From Strongylocentrotus droebachiensis (taxonomy: Eukaryota; Echinodermata; Echinoidea; Camarodonta; Strongylocentrotidae): DNA of 64,000 bases. The notes beneath the pieces are model-generated. The model was not told where the DNA came from. It saw only the letters and a program-made list of their open reading frames with translations, and ran no database searches. This document shows positions 23,581 to 35,399 of the stretch, one piece after another. The stretch covers positions 51,082 to 115,081 of the forward strand of contig JAVYIG010006600.1 of assembly GCA_035222895.1 (NCBI GenBank), written 5' to 3'. Both the position numbers and the translations under genes were made by a program. Positions within the stretch are counted from its first letter, which is position 1. Every line of letters starts with the position of its first letter.

Positions 23581-24758
23581 TGTTGGCATATCTGATCCCT
23601 CCATATTTAAATTTATCTAGTGATGAAGGTTTTATCAAGGTCACTTTGTAGTAAATGTTTTTTTTTTTTTTTTATTGTTGTTTTGTTTTGATATGTTTGT
23701 GAAATGTGCATGCATCTGGCCTGTATCAATTCGATAATCATTTGTTGTTGTTGTTGTTATTACTGTCATTGATGTTTTGCTCTCATTTATTTTCTTTGAA
23801 CACTCTTACGAGGATAACAAAAGTCACCGATTTGCTCTTCCTTTTTTAAGTGGGTCACACGCCGGTTAAAATGGAGAAAAATCTCTGTTTGCTGATGCTG
23901 TAAAATAGTTTGTGCACTTATGAAAAGCGTTGTCGGAGTCGGTATACGAGCTCCTTGAGGCCACCGACTGTAATAGCCTCCATCTATATCAGAGCAAGTA
24001 GGTAACTGCATGCTCAGCGGGGTATTCAAGGGGTGATGAAAATGTCCCCTGCATTTCAGGGTGGGGTGTCGGGTGGCTGACCCCTGCTATCCCGCGCGGG
24101 GTGTTAACGTACATCCTGCATGGGGCGTCACTGTCGCTAACAGTGGCACCCGCTAGGGAACTGATGCCCTGGATGCCGCGCGCAGCATCATTGAACCCAA
24201 GGAGGACCTGGAGGTATTATATCGGTTTATCCTGGGTGAAGTCCCATTGAAGTCAAGGGGGCCTAAAACCACATTGGCTCGAGGCCTCGGTACCTTGCCG
24301 GCTTGCAATGCACCCGGGAGTTTTCCTTTTGATACATTTTCATTTTGGTTGGGTCGCCCTTGTCCATTTTTATATTAAAAAGGGAGAAGGGGACTGGGGC
24401 AATATCTTTTCACTTTAGTAAATTGAGGATCAGCGAATGCCTCGGTCCTCGGCAAAAATCGTTAGTAAGTCGTACTAAATAGCATAAGCGCAAGGATTTT
24501 GCGCTATATATCCTGCTTGTAATGTGTATATACTGAGTATACTTAAAAAGCTACAGATAACTTGAGCTCAACTATAAGTCACCTACAAATTGTAATTATT
24601 GATGAAGACATCATCAAAAAATGTCCCAAGAACAATGAACAGAATCCCAGCTGAAAATGTTAAGGTAACAACATGAAAGTCTCTCCACTAAATGCTACCG
24701 AGAATCTCTTATTTTTTGACAATGACAATACGTTATCCACTCATCCATTTTGCCATCC
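23581..24758. other. No gene recognised; contains a GC-rich patch
   Basis: 24030-24320 is much richer in GC and CG than its flanks (for example 'cccgcgcggggtg', 'gccgcgcgcagc') but has no long frame. A small hairpin 'agcgcaaggattttgcgct' lies near 24487. I could not assign a function. Confidence 0.35.
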
Positions 24759-24860
24759 AAACATATAAATATTCCAGCTTGAAAAGGCAATATTGGAAGA
24801 CAAACGGAGGCGAGGTATGCAGAGAAGACCAGAGGCAAGACGAGGAAGGTTGGCCTAAGA
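24759..24860 (+). repeat. Direct repeat unit, copy 1 (partner 26447-26560)
   Basis: 'catataaatattccagct', 'ggcaatattggaagacaaac' and 'gaggtatgcagagaagacca' occur in the same order here and at 26447. The shared segment is about 100 bases. Its origin is unknown; it may be part of the degenerate element around 26.2-28 kb. Confidence 0.75.
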
Positions 24861-26179
24861 GAAAGAGATTCATATCCACATCTGGAAGTGGTGTCAAACA
24901 AAAGTTTAAGGGAGCCTGCCAGAAAGAGGTTTATATCCACATATGTCATATAATGACACTTTCTTGATTAAATTTAAGGACTTGGGGAAAGACTAAGGAA
25001 AGAAGTGCCAGAAACCACAATGTTTTTCATCTGTCAGGAGTTTTGCTCACGAAGAAGCAGTTTGTTCACAGTTATAGCCGTTGATTTGAAGTTATCTACT
25101 ATTCCTTTATTAAATGTATGTTGACCTTTATTATTATTGTCTTCATCTTTAAAGAGAGAGAGACAAAAAAAAGAGGATTTAGAAGCAAGTAGGAGAAGCT
25201 CTGAAAAATAATCTCACTCATGTTTTCAAAGCATGATGTACGATAGATTGTGGTACAGTGGTGACTTTCTACAGAGATTTGTTTGTTATTGATTTTAATA
25301 GACGTTCACACATACATGTAAGTATAGACGGGTTTTTTTGGTTAATTTATCACACTGGACTACATATTGTTGTATGAATTTTGTTTATTGTGTGTGTTCT
25401 TGTTTGCTTTGTTCGGATTGTATGAAACAGCTAGTATTCAAAATCAAATAAGTGGGAAGAACATCCTACACATAAATGGAGGTACAGATATTGACTGGGT
25501 ACATGCGCACTCACTACGCGGAACTACACCCAAAGTTGGATAAGCCACACATGAGTATATATCAATTTCACATCAAAGCCATCTACCATGTGTTGTGAAT
25601 ATTTAATCAATATGACTTTTACTATATTTTCATATAGCTATAAATAAAGAACAACTTCAAGCAGGTTTGTCAGGATAGAGCCATTTTAGAACAGATGGGA
25701 TTTGGTAACCTTGCATGATACTATTTTATTTTCGGAAATATTGAAGAAAAAACAAACAAACTAGGGTCTACCGGAAAATATTTTTGTGAGTAAGCAGTTG
25801 ATAATAGTTAATAGATTTTCTAAAAGTAAAATTTTGAATCACTCAACTTTAACTGCTCACTCAAGCATGGAATATGGAGGTCCAATAAAGGTCGCGGAAA
25901 TCTGTTTATGTTTGGTATCATGAGATCAAAAGGTCAAGGTGACGGGTCAATAGTAATACCACCATACAATAGCTTGTGAACACAATACAAGCAAGAAAAT
26001 GTGATATATTTCTGATGTGGCAAGGGCGGACGCATACATTTTGACTGCTGCAAGTCAAGAATTCATCTTTTTGAAAATCTTGATGAGAGTTAGTTGGGAC
26101 CTTGGCTCTAAAAGTCATTGAGGAAATTAACTATATAGCTTGATAACTTTTAAAAGGCTGTAATTGTTTCAATCTTTAA

Positions 26180-26456
26180 TTTCAGACAAAACAAATACTT
26201 CTAGATGCATGGGAGAAGGCAACAACAGAGCTGAAAAGCCAAGGCCTATCCCTCTCCCAGGGGAAGAAAAGTGATATGTACACTCATCTCTCAGATTAAA
26301 AGACTAGAAGCTGAACTCAATAAAGCAGTTGAGTATGAGAGCAAAAGAATATCTGACCTAGAACGCAAAAATTCTGATCTTGAGAATAGAATGAAGAAAA
26401 TGGAGAAAGAAATGATCGAGCTTAAACGCCATGCCGAGGATCATCAAAACATATAA
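26180..26456 (+). pseudogene. Coiled-coil ORF fragment, transposon-associated
   Basis: One frame from about 26185 is open to a stop at 26298 (contains LLDAWEKATTEL). The next frame continues from 26271 to 26456 with a clear heptad pattern (KRLEAELNKAVEYE, DLERKNSDLENRMKKMEKE). Shared neighbourhood and a one-base frame change suggest one disrupted coding region. No catalytic motif is seen. It precedes the ORF at 26785 and may be part of the same family. Confidence 0.4.
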
Positions 26457-26560
26457 ATATTCCAGCTACAAAAGGCAATATTGGAAGACAAACGGAGGTG
26501 AGGTATGCAGAGAAGACCAGAGGCAGAGAAGGCAAGACAAGGAAGGCTGGCCTTAGAACC
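26447..26560 (+). repeat. Direct repeat unit, copy 2 (partner 24759-24860)
   Basis: Second copy of the 100-base segment described at 24759. The distal part has an extra 'gcagagaaggcaa' insertion relative to copy 1. Confidence 0.75.
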
Positions 26561-26784
26561 TTAAATAGATCATATCGCCCAAAGTGCAGACAAGGGTGAT
26601 ATGAGGGAGCAATAGCAGTCAGTGAGCTGCGATCGCTTTCCAGACTTAACATTGGAGAGAGTCTGTCAGTGCAGTGGCGCCCATCAAGAATTTGCAGGGA
26701 CAACAAACAGATGGCAAATCTCAGTGCTACAATAGATGAATTCTGCTATCCCTTTTCCCCTGACACACTACATGTACATCACTG

Positions 26785-27250
26785 GTGAATCTTGCAACCG
26801 GTCAGGCAGCATCTGAAACAACAACATCCTACCTGCTAGATACACTAAAGCAAGGAAAAGAACAGAGGGAAAAATTCCAAGTGGAGTGGTCGAAAGACAG
26901 TAGTCAATTCCTGCGACCAGTGAAACGTGTAAAGGTCCAAAACTTTGCAGCTGACAATGTGGAAAAAAACAAAGTAAAAGTCATCAAGTCTCAAAATATC
27001 AGATCCAATGCAGAGAAGGCATCATTTGATCTTTGTTCTGTTCTTACGAACCCCATCACAACTTACCCCCTCTCCCTTGCGCATTGTGATGGGACCCGTG
27101 TCAAAACCAGCAAAGGAACTCTTCTAAAGAAATTAGAATCGGTCCAGTCTGCCCTACTCACTGAAGAAGCCATACCCAGGAGCTATGTTCAGGTGTACAA
27201 CGGAGGGCTACTTCTCCACTTCATTATATTGTATGTGGTGGCACCTACCT
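26785..27250 (+). pseudogene. Fragment of an uncharacterised mobile-element-associated protein family
   Basis: Open frame of about 155 codons without an upstream ATG context. Motifs NLATGQAASETT, RPVKRVKVQNF and YPLSLAHCDGT followed by KTSKGTLLKKLE match, from memory, a multicopy invertebrate family often annotated only as uncharacterised and found near transposons. The family normally continues beyond this point; here the frame changes at about 27230 into zinc-finger-like sequence, so this is a truncated or chimeric piece. The function is unknown. Confidence 0.5.
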
Positions 27251-27269
27251 AGAGCTTAAAAGACACCTA

Positions 27270-27963
27270 CAGCAAAGTCACGACTCCGACCTCACATACC
27301 AGTGTCGAAAATGCGACTACGAGTCGGAGGAAGAGGATCATCTGGTGCGTCACCTAAAACGTCATCACCAGTTGAAGGGAACGGAGACCAAACACAACCG
27401 CTACGATATTGCGTCGATCCGATTCCTCCCTAAGAGAGACGCAAGTGAGAGGAAGCAGAAGCGAAGCAGACAAGTAGAGGCAAGGGGGGGAGGAAAAGGC
27501 AAGGGAGGAGGAGGAGAAGGCAAGGGAGGAGGAGAAAAGAAACAGGAGGGAGATGGCAAGAAGAATAGCAAGGGAAATCGAAGAGGGGAAGCAAACCAGG
27601 GAGGCAGAGCTGAGTGTGGAGGCGAGTGAGTCAGAGGGGGAGGAGATGGAGTCTGAGACTGAGGCAGAGCTGAGCCTGAGTGATAGTGACAAGGAACAGG
27701 TGGTGCCACCTTTAAGGATGGCCATCGTCAAAGAGAGCGAGAATGATTTTGAGCTCACTTGCCATGTAAAATCCCCCAAATTCGGTATTACCCAGCTTAA
27801 GTGCGTTTCAGTGACCACAGAAACCTTCGTAAATGTGGGAGGGAAAAGCGTTCTACAGGAGAAGAAAACGTCCCACTTTTACCCTCACGACGAGCTATTA
27901 GTTTTATATTTTGTATTTCTAATTGATGTATTTATTATTGTTTATATACCGATTCCCTCATAA
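27270..27963 (+). pseudogene. Zinc-finger / acidic-region ORF fragments
   Basis: In one frame (to 27629) a C2H2 finger is readable: YQCRKCDYESEEEDHLVRH with further His residues, preceded by a degenerate finger that has lost a Cys. A Lys/Gly-rich stretch follows. In the +1 frame (27553-27963) an acidic region (EASESEGEEMESETEAE) runs into SPKFGITQLKCVSV and a stop. The two frames overlap in the purine-rich part, suggesting a frameshift in a single ancestral ORF. It lies directly before a probable polypurine tract, so it may be the last coding part of an LTR element. Confidence 0.45.
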
Positions 27964-28009
27964 ATGTACATGTTTAGAATAAAATAAGTTTTATTCGCCG
28001 AGGACAGCG

Positions 28010-28330
28010 AATTTTAAAAGGCGGGGGGTAGTGTGGCATTTTTGACCCCACCCCTCTACTTTTTCTTTTAATTAAACAATTGGTGGGTAAATAAAATATA
28101 CAAGTTTACCATTCTGATGGCCCAATTATCCTCTCCTACCAGAGGTTTTCCCAGCATCGGAGTATGCAGCTTAATGGGATTTACTTGTCAGCACAAGACC
28201 AAGATAATTGTGTTCCGATTGGTTTACATTACCGAATGATAACGAATATTATAAGAGATAAAAAAGATTCAAGTGTTTGTGATGTTTGAGCAATTTTTAT
28301 GTTGTTGGTGATTTTTATCAGTATCCAAAC
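28010..28330 (+). mobile_element. Probable polypurine tract and start of a 3' LTR
   Basis: 'ttttaaaaggcggggggtag' is followed at once by 'tgtggcattt', the layout of a Ty3/gypsy polypurine tract and a TG-starting LTR. The 5' LTR was not found and the LTR end is not defined, so the right boundary is a guess. Confidence 0.35.
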
Positions 28331-28615
28331 AGAATGTGGATAAGCTAAAGAAATCCCTACAGCAGACCGATCTCTTATGCCATGATCTACCATCACAAAT
28401 CAACGACATCAATATCAGTTTGTCATCGAGATGCGATCAGATGCGAGTCTACCATCATGAGCCTGGAGGTTGATAAGGATGGCAAGATGAAGTCGATTGA
28501 GGCTCTACAACAGGATTCGACCAACAAGAACCAGGTCATCTCTAAGCTTCAGACAGGGATGGACCACCTAGAGCAGTATTCAAGTAGTCAATACGGCCAG
28601 GAAAGGCAACTCTGA
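28331..28615 (+). pseudogene. LINE ORF1-like coiled-coil fragment
   Basis: Two frames carry a broken coiled coil (KLKKSLQQTDLL, then SLEVDKDGKMKSIEALQ) ending in DHLEQYSS, which resembles the LEQYSRR motif of L1/CR1 ORF1 proteins. Similarity stops at 28580, where sequence of the neighbouring VVEF array begins ('ttcaagtagtcaatacggcc'). Confidence 0.4.
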
Positions 28616-28629
28616 AATATGTTGTGGTA

Positions 28630-28825
28630 GAGTTTGAGAAAGAAGTAGGTGGCCAGACTACCCTGTATGTAGTGCCAGAGGTGTGGAGGGACAAAGAGGG
28701 GCAGAAGTGTTTCCTGTACCCGACCCACTACAATAGTAGTCGTGTGGTGGCTGCAGCAAAAAAAGGAGAGCTCCCAACCAATGCCTGGAAGTCATTTCCA
28801 GTGAAGAAGGAATGGTTGACGACAG
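28630..28825 (+). CDS. VVEF-module exon, first copy
   Basis: About 65 codons: VVEFEKEVGGQ, VVPEVWRDKEGQKCFLYP and AWKSFPVKKEW. The exon ends at a good donor (gacag/gtatgtg, 28826) in phase 1. The module is of a type I recall in multigene animal families as a short N-terminal domain; its function is unknown to me. Fourteen more copies follow. The copy at 35070 begins with ATG (MASATVKYVVVEF), suggesting that this module is normally the N-terminus. Confidence 0.5.
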
Positions 28826-28861
28826 GTATGTGAATACTTTCTGAACAAGATCCATGCGCAT

Positions 28862-28990
28862 TAGTACCTTGTACAATTCTCACTGCAAACGAGAGGGAAC
28901 GACACCATCCAAACTGGATCCAGTGCAGCTATCCACGTTGCAAAAAATGGTATCACACACACTGTCTTAAACTTGAAACAATTCCATTGA
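28862..28990 (+). pseudogene. PHD-finger-like fragment
   Basis: One open frame reads NWIQCSYPRCKKWYHTHCL: the C-terminal half of a PHD finger (W-x2-C-x4-C-x2-W-Y-H-x2-C). The N-terminal Cys pairs were not found. PHD-type fingers accompany the HECT domain in G2E3-type proteins, so it may belong to the nearby HECT family (inference). Confidence 0.45.
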
Positions 28991-30011
28991 TATTTATTGG
29001 TATCCAGGGCCAAGAGCATTCATATAGAATAACACATACAATGTATAAACAGTTTGCTACACAACCAACTGTTTTAAATATCGTGAGACTGAAACGGGTC
29101 TGGAGTCAATTTTTTTTGTTTTTGCTTTTAAGTTTAAAATCAATGGATTTTAAGTTACCGGTATCTTAATCATTGCTCGACACTAGCACTGGACTGATGG
29201 CCCATGACCAATGCAAATGATGTCAGGACTGTAAAATGAGTAGCTTTATCAGGAAAATCGGTTTTCAAATTGACAATGACAGAATGAGAAAACCTTGCAT
29301 TCTTTCACTTTCAAGCCTTCATTCATACTTGCTGTCAATGATATAATGGAGAAGACACATTAAATCGAATGTTGTGGTAATGTAAATGTTTTTTTTTTTT
29401 GCCATAAAAAAATAGAGAAAATTAAAAAATTATTTTACATGACCAAGATTTAAGTGTGGAATCTTTTTTAATCCACCCACTTTTACTTTTATGGTAACAA
29501 GCAGGTACATAGATTCCGATTCCGACATGTCTGATAGAGATGGAATCATTACCAGTACACCACAAAGTTCAAGTGCTAGATCTTTGGGGTGCTCAAGTGG
29601 CGGGTTACCTGTGCCACCAGCTGCAAAGAATTTGAAAGGTATCTTGTAGTTCGTAACTTTCTGTAAAAATTCTGAGCTCAGAAATAGAATGTGTTGAGAG
29701 TTAAAATTTGAACACAGTGGGTTAGTCCCACTGAGGTTCACATTTTATTGTGTCATTTTCATTACCACAACTCAATATTACCTCTCATGTACATGTATGA
29801 TGGAGGCACTTCGGTAGGCATACACACAAATGATGAAGAATAATATACCTTACTTTATCTCTACCACTTTAGTTTCCTAATACCTCAAAAATACAAATAT
29901 GAGGAAATTTGTAATTTGTAGTACATGACTTGTTACTAAACAATATTATATTATGCTTATCCAATACAGAAGAATGAAGAAGCTTCAAGAGCAGTTTCGT
30001 TAAAAAAAATA
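28991..30011 (+). other. Mostly non-coding; one possible exon at 29504-29639
   Basis: 29504-29639 has an acceptor-like 'taacaagcag' before it, a donor 'gaaag/gtatct' after it, and an open Ser-rich frame (DSDSDMSDRDGIITSTPQ). Nothing else here is coding. Its phase does not fit the 28630-28825 exon. Confidence 0.3.
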
Positions 30012-30221
30012 ATGGCGGAGAAGATAAAGAAGAGGGCCTCAAGCTCTGCCTCTATTGATGCTGGTCCGTCAAGACATGTACATGTAGCTCAAGCTGGTCC
30101 GTCAAGACATGTAGCTGGTCCATCTGAAATTGCAATTCTACGTAGAGAGCTAGCTGCAGAAAGGCAATCCCACGTTGAATTCCAGGAGAGGGTGTTTGAA
30201 AGATTTGATAAATGTAAGCTG
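30012..30221 (+). CDS. Small hypothetical ORF / exon
   Basis: ATG-started frame of 70 codons: basic start (MAEKIKKRASSS), two repeats of GPSRHV, then a helical stretch (AILRRELAAERQSHVEF). A donor-like 'ataaat/gtaagc' at 30213 would trim the end. No family recognised; it could be an exon of a gene in the array. Confidence 0.3.
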
Positions 30222-32523
30222 TAGCCTGTAGGCCTACCTTTAAATGATAAAACTGATGCATCTGATCTGTCATTGAATAAAAATACAAAAGACTGTAGTC
30301 TAATTCAAAGAGCATGCCTGAATGAATGAAACTAATAGTGTGTTATGTAGACATCTGCAGTTGTCTGGATTCCCAGTTATTTTGTAAACACATCATCTGC
30401 AATTAACGACGATGACGAATATCAGTCACTCCGTGTGCGTAGGCACGCATTGTGGACGGACACTCTTAAGCACATCGGGGTCCAGCCAACAGCAACTGCT
30501 CGCCACAGAACACACATGGGAAGAGGAGGAAGTACTGTTTACTATACTACACCTCATATTTGCATGTAATATCATACCAGTACTCCGTATTTTTAAATTC
30601 TACCTTTTCCACAACTTTGTAAAGGGCAAGTGCAACTGTAAAATATGTCGTAGTTGAGTTTGAAAAAGAAGTAGGTGGCCAGACTACCCTGGAGGTAGTG
30701 CCAGAGGTTTGGAGAGACAAGGAGGGCCCACTGGCTGGTGCCATCAGGGCAATGAGGCGGCCAAATTTTGATCCAGCTGGGATGCTGGACATCATATTTA
30801 GGACCTCAGGAGCGAACAGGACGGGCGAGGGAGCCGTAGACTTGGGTGGACCGAGGAAAGAGTTTTTCCGCTTAGTCCTCCGCCAGATGCATCACCGTCA
30901 GTGCTTTTAGATGCACAGTGACGGAATGCATCTGAGCCTCAACCAAAAAGCTCTTGAAAGAGGCCTGTACAGGACCTGGGGAGTCCTTTCTGACCCTGTC
31001 ACTTGTCCATGGTGGACCCGGGTATTTCCTCTATCCTAGTCACTATTCAAGTAGATGCATAGTCAATGCGGCCAGGAAAGGGAACTCTGAAATATGTTGT
31101 TGTTGAAATCAAGAAAGAAGTAGGTGGCCAGACTACCCTGGAGGTACATTTGGAGAGACAAGGAGGGCCCGCTGGCTGGTGCCATCAGGGCAATGAGGCG
31201 GCCAAATTTTGATCCAGCTGGGATGCTGGAAATCATATTTAGGACCTCAGGAGCGGACGGAACGGGACGGGCGAAGGAGCCGTGGACTTGGGTGGACCGA
31301 GGAAAGAGTTTTTCTGCTTAGTCCTCCGCCAGATGCATCACCATCAGTGCTTTCAGATGCACAGTGATGGAATGCATCTGAGCCTCAACCAAAAAGCTCT
31401 TGAAAGAGGCCTGTACAGGACCTGGGGAGTCCTTTCTGACCCTGTCACTTGTCCATGGTGGACCCGGGTGTTTCCTCTATCCTAGTCACTATTCAAGTAG
31501 TCGCATAGTCAATGCGGCCAGGAAAGGGAACTCTGAAATATGTTGTTGTTGGATTCAAGAAAGAAGTAGGTGGCCAGACTACCCTGTATGTAGTGCCAGA
31601 GGTGTGGAAGGACAATGAGGGGCAGAAGTGTTTTCTGTACCCGACCCACTACAATAGTAGTCGTGTGGTGGCTGCAGCAAAAAAAGGAGAGCCCCCAACC
31701 GATGCCTGGAAATCCTATCCGGTTAAGAAGGAATGGCTAACGACAGGTCTGTGATATGTTCATTTATTGATATCCAGGGCCAAGAGCATTCATATAAAGT
31801 TCAGAAAGGAGAATTTTAAAATATGGAGTACTGGTATGAAAGGTAGCTAACCACATGTTACACAGCGAAAGTACACAGCGAAAGTACTATGTCGCAGCTC
31901 AAGCAGAAAGCATGGCAGCCCATTCGAGCTCCCTAATTGACAGCATATGGGCTAAGATAACAGATTGGGATTGTTCGTAAAGATATCATATATTTCTATT
32001 TACATATTTGTATCGTTGTTAGTATTCTCTGTAATGCATAACGGTGTATAAAGGATATTTGAATAGATCTAATATAAATATGTAAATATGTTGTGGTAGA
32101 GTTTGGAAAAGAAGTAGGTGGCCAGACTACCCTGGAGGTAGTGCCAGAGGTTTGGAGAGTTAAGAAGGGCCAGAGGTGTTTCCTCTACCAAAGTCACTAC
32201 TCCAGGGCAATGAGGCGGCCAAATTTTGATCCAGCTGGGATGCTGGATATCATATATAGGACCTCAGGAGCGGACAGGACAGGCGAGGGAGCCGTGGACT
32301 TGGGTGGACCGAGGAAAGAGTTTTTCCGCTTAGTCCTCCGCCAGATGCATCCCCATCAGTGCTTTCAGATGCACAGTGATGGAATGCATCTGAGCCTCAA
32401 CCAAAAAGCTCTTGAAACAGGCCTGTACAGGACCTGGGGAGTCCTTTCTGACCCTGTCACTTGTCCATGGTGGACCCGGGTGTTTCCTCTATCCTAGTCA
32501 CTATTCAAGTAGTCGCATAGTCA

Positions 32524-34296
32524 ATGCGGCCAGGAAAGGGAACTCTGAAATATGTTGTTGTTGGATTCAAGAAAGAAGTAGGTGGCCAGACTACCCTGGA
32601 GGTAGTGCCAGAGGTGTGGAGGGACAAGGAGGGGCAGAAGTGTTTCCTCTATCCTAGTCACTACTCCGAAAGTCGGGTAGTTGGTGCGGCAAAGAAAGGA
32701 GAGCCTCCAACAGATACGTGGAAGTCATTTCCAGTGAAGAAAGAATGGTTGATGACAGGTATGTGATATGTTTATTTATTGATAGGTATGCTGACAAGAC
32801 TACTGTAATATATAGTGTTTTCATGTCATTATACGTATATTATTCTGTATATTTATTTTCTATTGTTTTGCGGTGTGACAGATCTGAAAGGTGCACGGCA
32901 CAGAATAGGGCAGAGAATCAAAGACTTAAGGGGCACTCATCTCATTGACAATGATGAGGATTATCAGTCGCTACGTGTACGTAAGCACGCATTGTGGACC
33001 GATACTTTGAGGTCTTTGAGAAGGTCCAATTTTGACCTTTGCCTTCCCCTGAAAGTCACTTTTCATGGGGAAAGTGCTGCAGATGAGGGAGGACCAACCA
33101 GAGAGTTCTTCACAGAAGTTCTTTGTGAACTGTTGAAGAATCCCTTGCTGTTTGAGGGACCTGCAGATCCCCGCTGCATTACTCACAATATCGAGGCCCT
33201 CAACAGCGGGGAATTCAAACTAGCCGGCCAGATTTTGGCCATGTCTTTGATCCAAGGGGGAATCCCTCCGAAGTGCTTGACAGGAATTCAAAAAGTGATG
33301 GAATATAAAACAATATACCGTATTTGCCGGCGATAAGGCCGCACCCCCGAAATGCATCTTCATACCATGATAGAGCAAATGTACATGTTGTTTTTTGCAT
33401 TTCTTTTGGCAAGGCACGTTCGTTTACTATATACATGTAGATCCGTTGTCTTTCTTATGTTGTGCTTTATCAGGAATAAAGCGAAACCTGAATTAGCCAT
33501 GAATTGCAGTAACGCTTTTCACATTTCTAACAGTGTCTTGTAGGCTGTACTCAACTAATTTTGTTTTTTTCTTATTCTATTTTCTCATTCTATTGATAGC
33601 TGCATTCTGCTATATATTTTTTGTTTATAAGGCAATTTTTCTATAGCTTCATTACGTAAGATTGTCTATGTATTGTGTGTTTACAGATGTTGCGAGCCAC
33701 AGATGATGACTCTTTTAGGACCGTACTCCATACCGAAGGCATCATGGACCTAATGATGCGATGTGGCATTCCTGTCAAGCCGCGTGCAACCGTCAGTGAC
33801 AGGGAGATCATCGTCAGGAGGATTGCGTTGCACTTTGGTATATTGCATGTTAATGCAGAGCTGATGCAATTTAAGGATGGATTGAAAGTCTATGACATCC
33901 TGGAGATGTTGGTGGAATGCCGAGAGGAGGGGCGGCTTCTGATGTGTCATTCGGAAGCATACCAAATGGGCGCCAAAGACTTCTTAGGAAGGAAAAGAAA
34001 ACTAGGTACACTTTACTGTGAGGATAATCCAGTCACAATATCAGATCTTGTCTACTTCATGACAGGGGCACCATGCTGCCCGGTGACAGGGTGGTCGCGG
34101 CCCCCCTTCAGTCAGCTTCAAGCATGACTGTTATGTGAGCCAAGTTCCCCTGGATAAACAGCCATGCCGCTGTTTCCCCAGTTCATCCACATGCACTTTG
34201 ACTCTAGTGTTGCCCGTTCACTATCCTACTTACGACTCCTTCATGACTTCTCTCTGCCAGGCTATCCTTTGGTGCAAAGGTTTTGGTCAAGCGTGA
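32524..34296 (+). CDS. G2E3-like HECT-domain E3 ubiquitin ligase, one frameshift
   Basis: Likely E3 ubiquitin ligase of the G2E3-related family. Exons 32524-32758 (VVEF module), 32882-33294 and 33687-34296 join in matching phases (1/2, then 0/0). Exon 2 carries RIGQRIKDLRGTHL, ALWTDTLRSLRRSNFD, DEGGPTREFF and LAGQILAMSLIQGG, a HECT N-lobe. Exon 3 continues with DDSFRTVLHTEG and ISDLVYFMTGA. The C-lobe with catalytic Cys (SSSTCTLTLVLP, codon 34192-34194) and end KGFGQA lies in the +1 frame; the shift falls at a C6 run (34101-34106). Read without the extra base the model is about 418 aa. As written it stops at 34127 and lacks the catalytic Cys. About 30 residues usually found after the N-lobe are missing, so an exon may be absent. 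The start is uncertain because the first exon is part of the mosaic array. Confidence 0.6.
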
Positions 34297-35060
34297 TCAT
34301 TTATGGACATGTTTCTTCTGAAAGGATGTCATTCTTGCCATCAGTTTGTATTTTGATGCCTCAGTGAAATGATCAAACTTGGGCTCATTAACGCATTAAA
34401 CAGTATATTATTTTGAGAAGTTAACGAAAAATGACAGAGATGCTGTTTATATACGCGGTTACATTCGTGCTCATTCTCATACAATCATTGTAATCATGTT
34501 TGTCATTCAGTCATCATAAGCAAATATCTTTCTGATAATTCTTGCGATGCATTGCCTGATGTAGCGGTGGCCCACACTATTGTAAGGGTGCAGAGACCAT
34601 AGTACTCGTCTACTCGATGACGTGCGACTGTATGGCCCTGCATGGTGCCTTATGTTAGAGTTTTTAAAGTTTCTCTCAACATAGGCAAGCAGCCGAAAAG
34701 AAAGTTCAAGGCATGCTGGTGTGACTTGTTGAGGAAGTCGTCTCCAATCAGGGCGGCCTACAAAAATGTCCCTTGTCCCTGAAGATGCATATGCACAGAG
34801 CCAATCTCAGTTGTCTTCTGCTGTACTTCCCATACCACAGAGGAGAAAAATTCTAGCGCCCCATAGCTGGAGTCATGCTGGTAAAAATACAAAACCAGTG
34901 TCTTGGAAAATCACACAGTATAACATTGGCAATTACGGTACATCCAATTTTGAGCAGATTTGTCGGGATATTGCCATTTTAGGACAGATGGGATATGGTA
35001 ACATGGCATGATATTATATATCTTACCAGTACTCCATATTTTAAAATTCTCCTTTCCAGA
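34297..35060 (+). other. Spacer with a possible exon remnant
   Basis: 34766-35008 is open for 81 codons (QSQLSSAVLPIPQRRK) and ends NFEQICRDIAILGQMGYG. The last segment resembles sequence near 25650 ('ttgtca/cgggata...acagatgggat'), so it is a repeated module. No family recognised. Confidence 0.3.
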
Positions 35061-35399
35061 ACTTTGTAAATGGCAAGTGCAACTGTAAAATATGTTGTGG
35101 TTGAGTTTGCAAAAAAAGTAGGGGCCAGACTACCCTGGAGGTAGTGCCAGAGGTTTGGAGAGATAAGGAGGGCTCGCTGGCTGGTGCCATCAGGGCAATG
35201 AGGCGGCCAAATTTTGATCCAGCTGGGATGCTGGACATCATATTTAGGACCTCAGGAGCGGACAGGACATGCGAGGGAGCCGTGGACTTGGGTAGACCGA
35301 GGAAAGAGTTTTTCCGCTTAGTCCTCTGCCAGATGCATCACCATCAGTGCTTTCAGATGCACAGTGATGGAATGCATCTGAGCCTCAACCAAAAAGCTC

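Noticed and set aside
27354-27818. 154-codon minus-strand Ser/Leu-rich frame
   Set aside because: A shadow of the acidic and Lys/Gly-rich plus-strand region; no motif.
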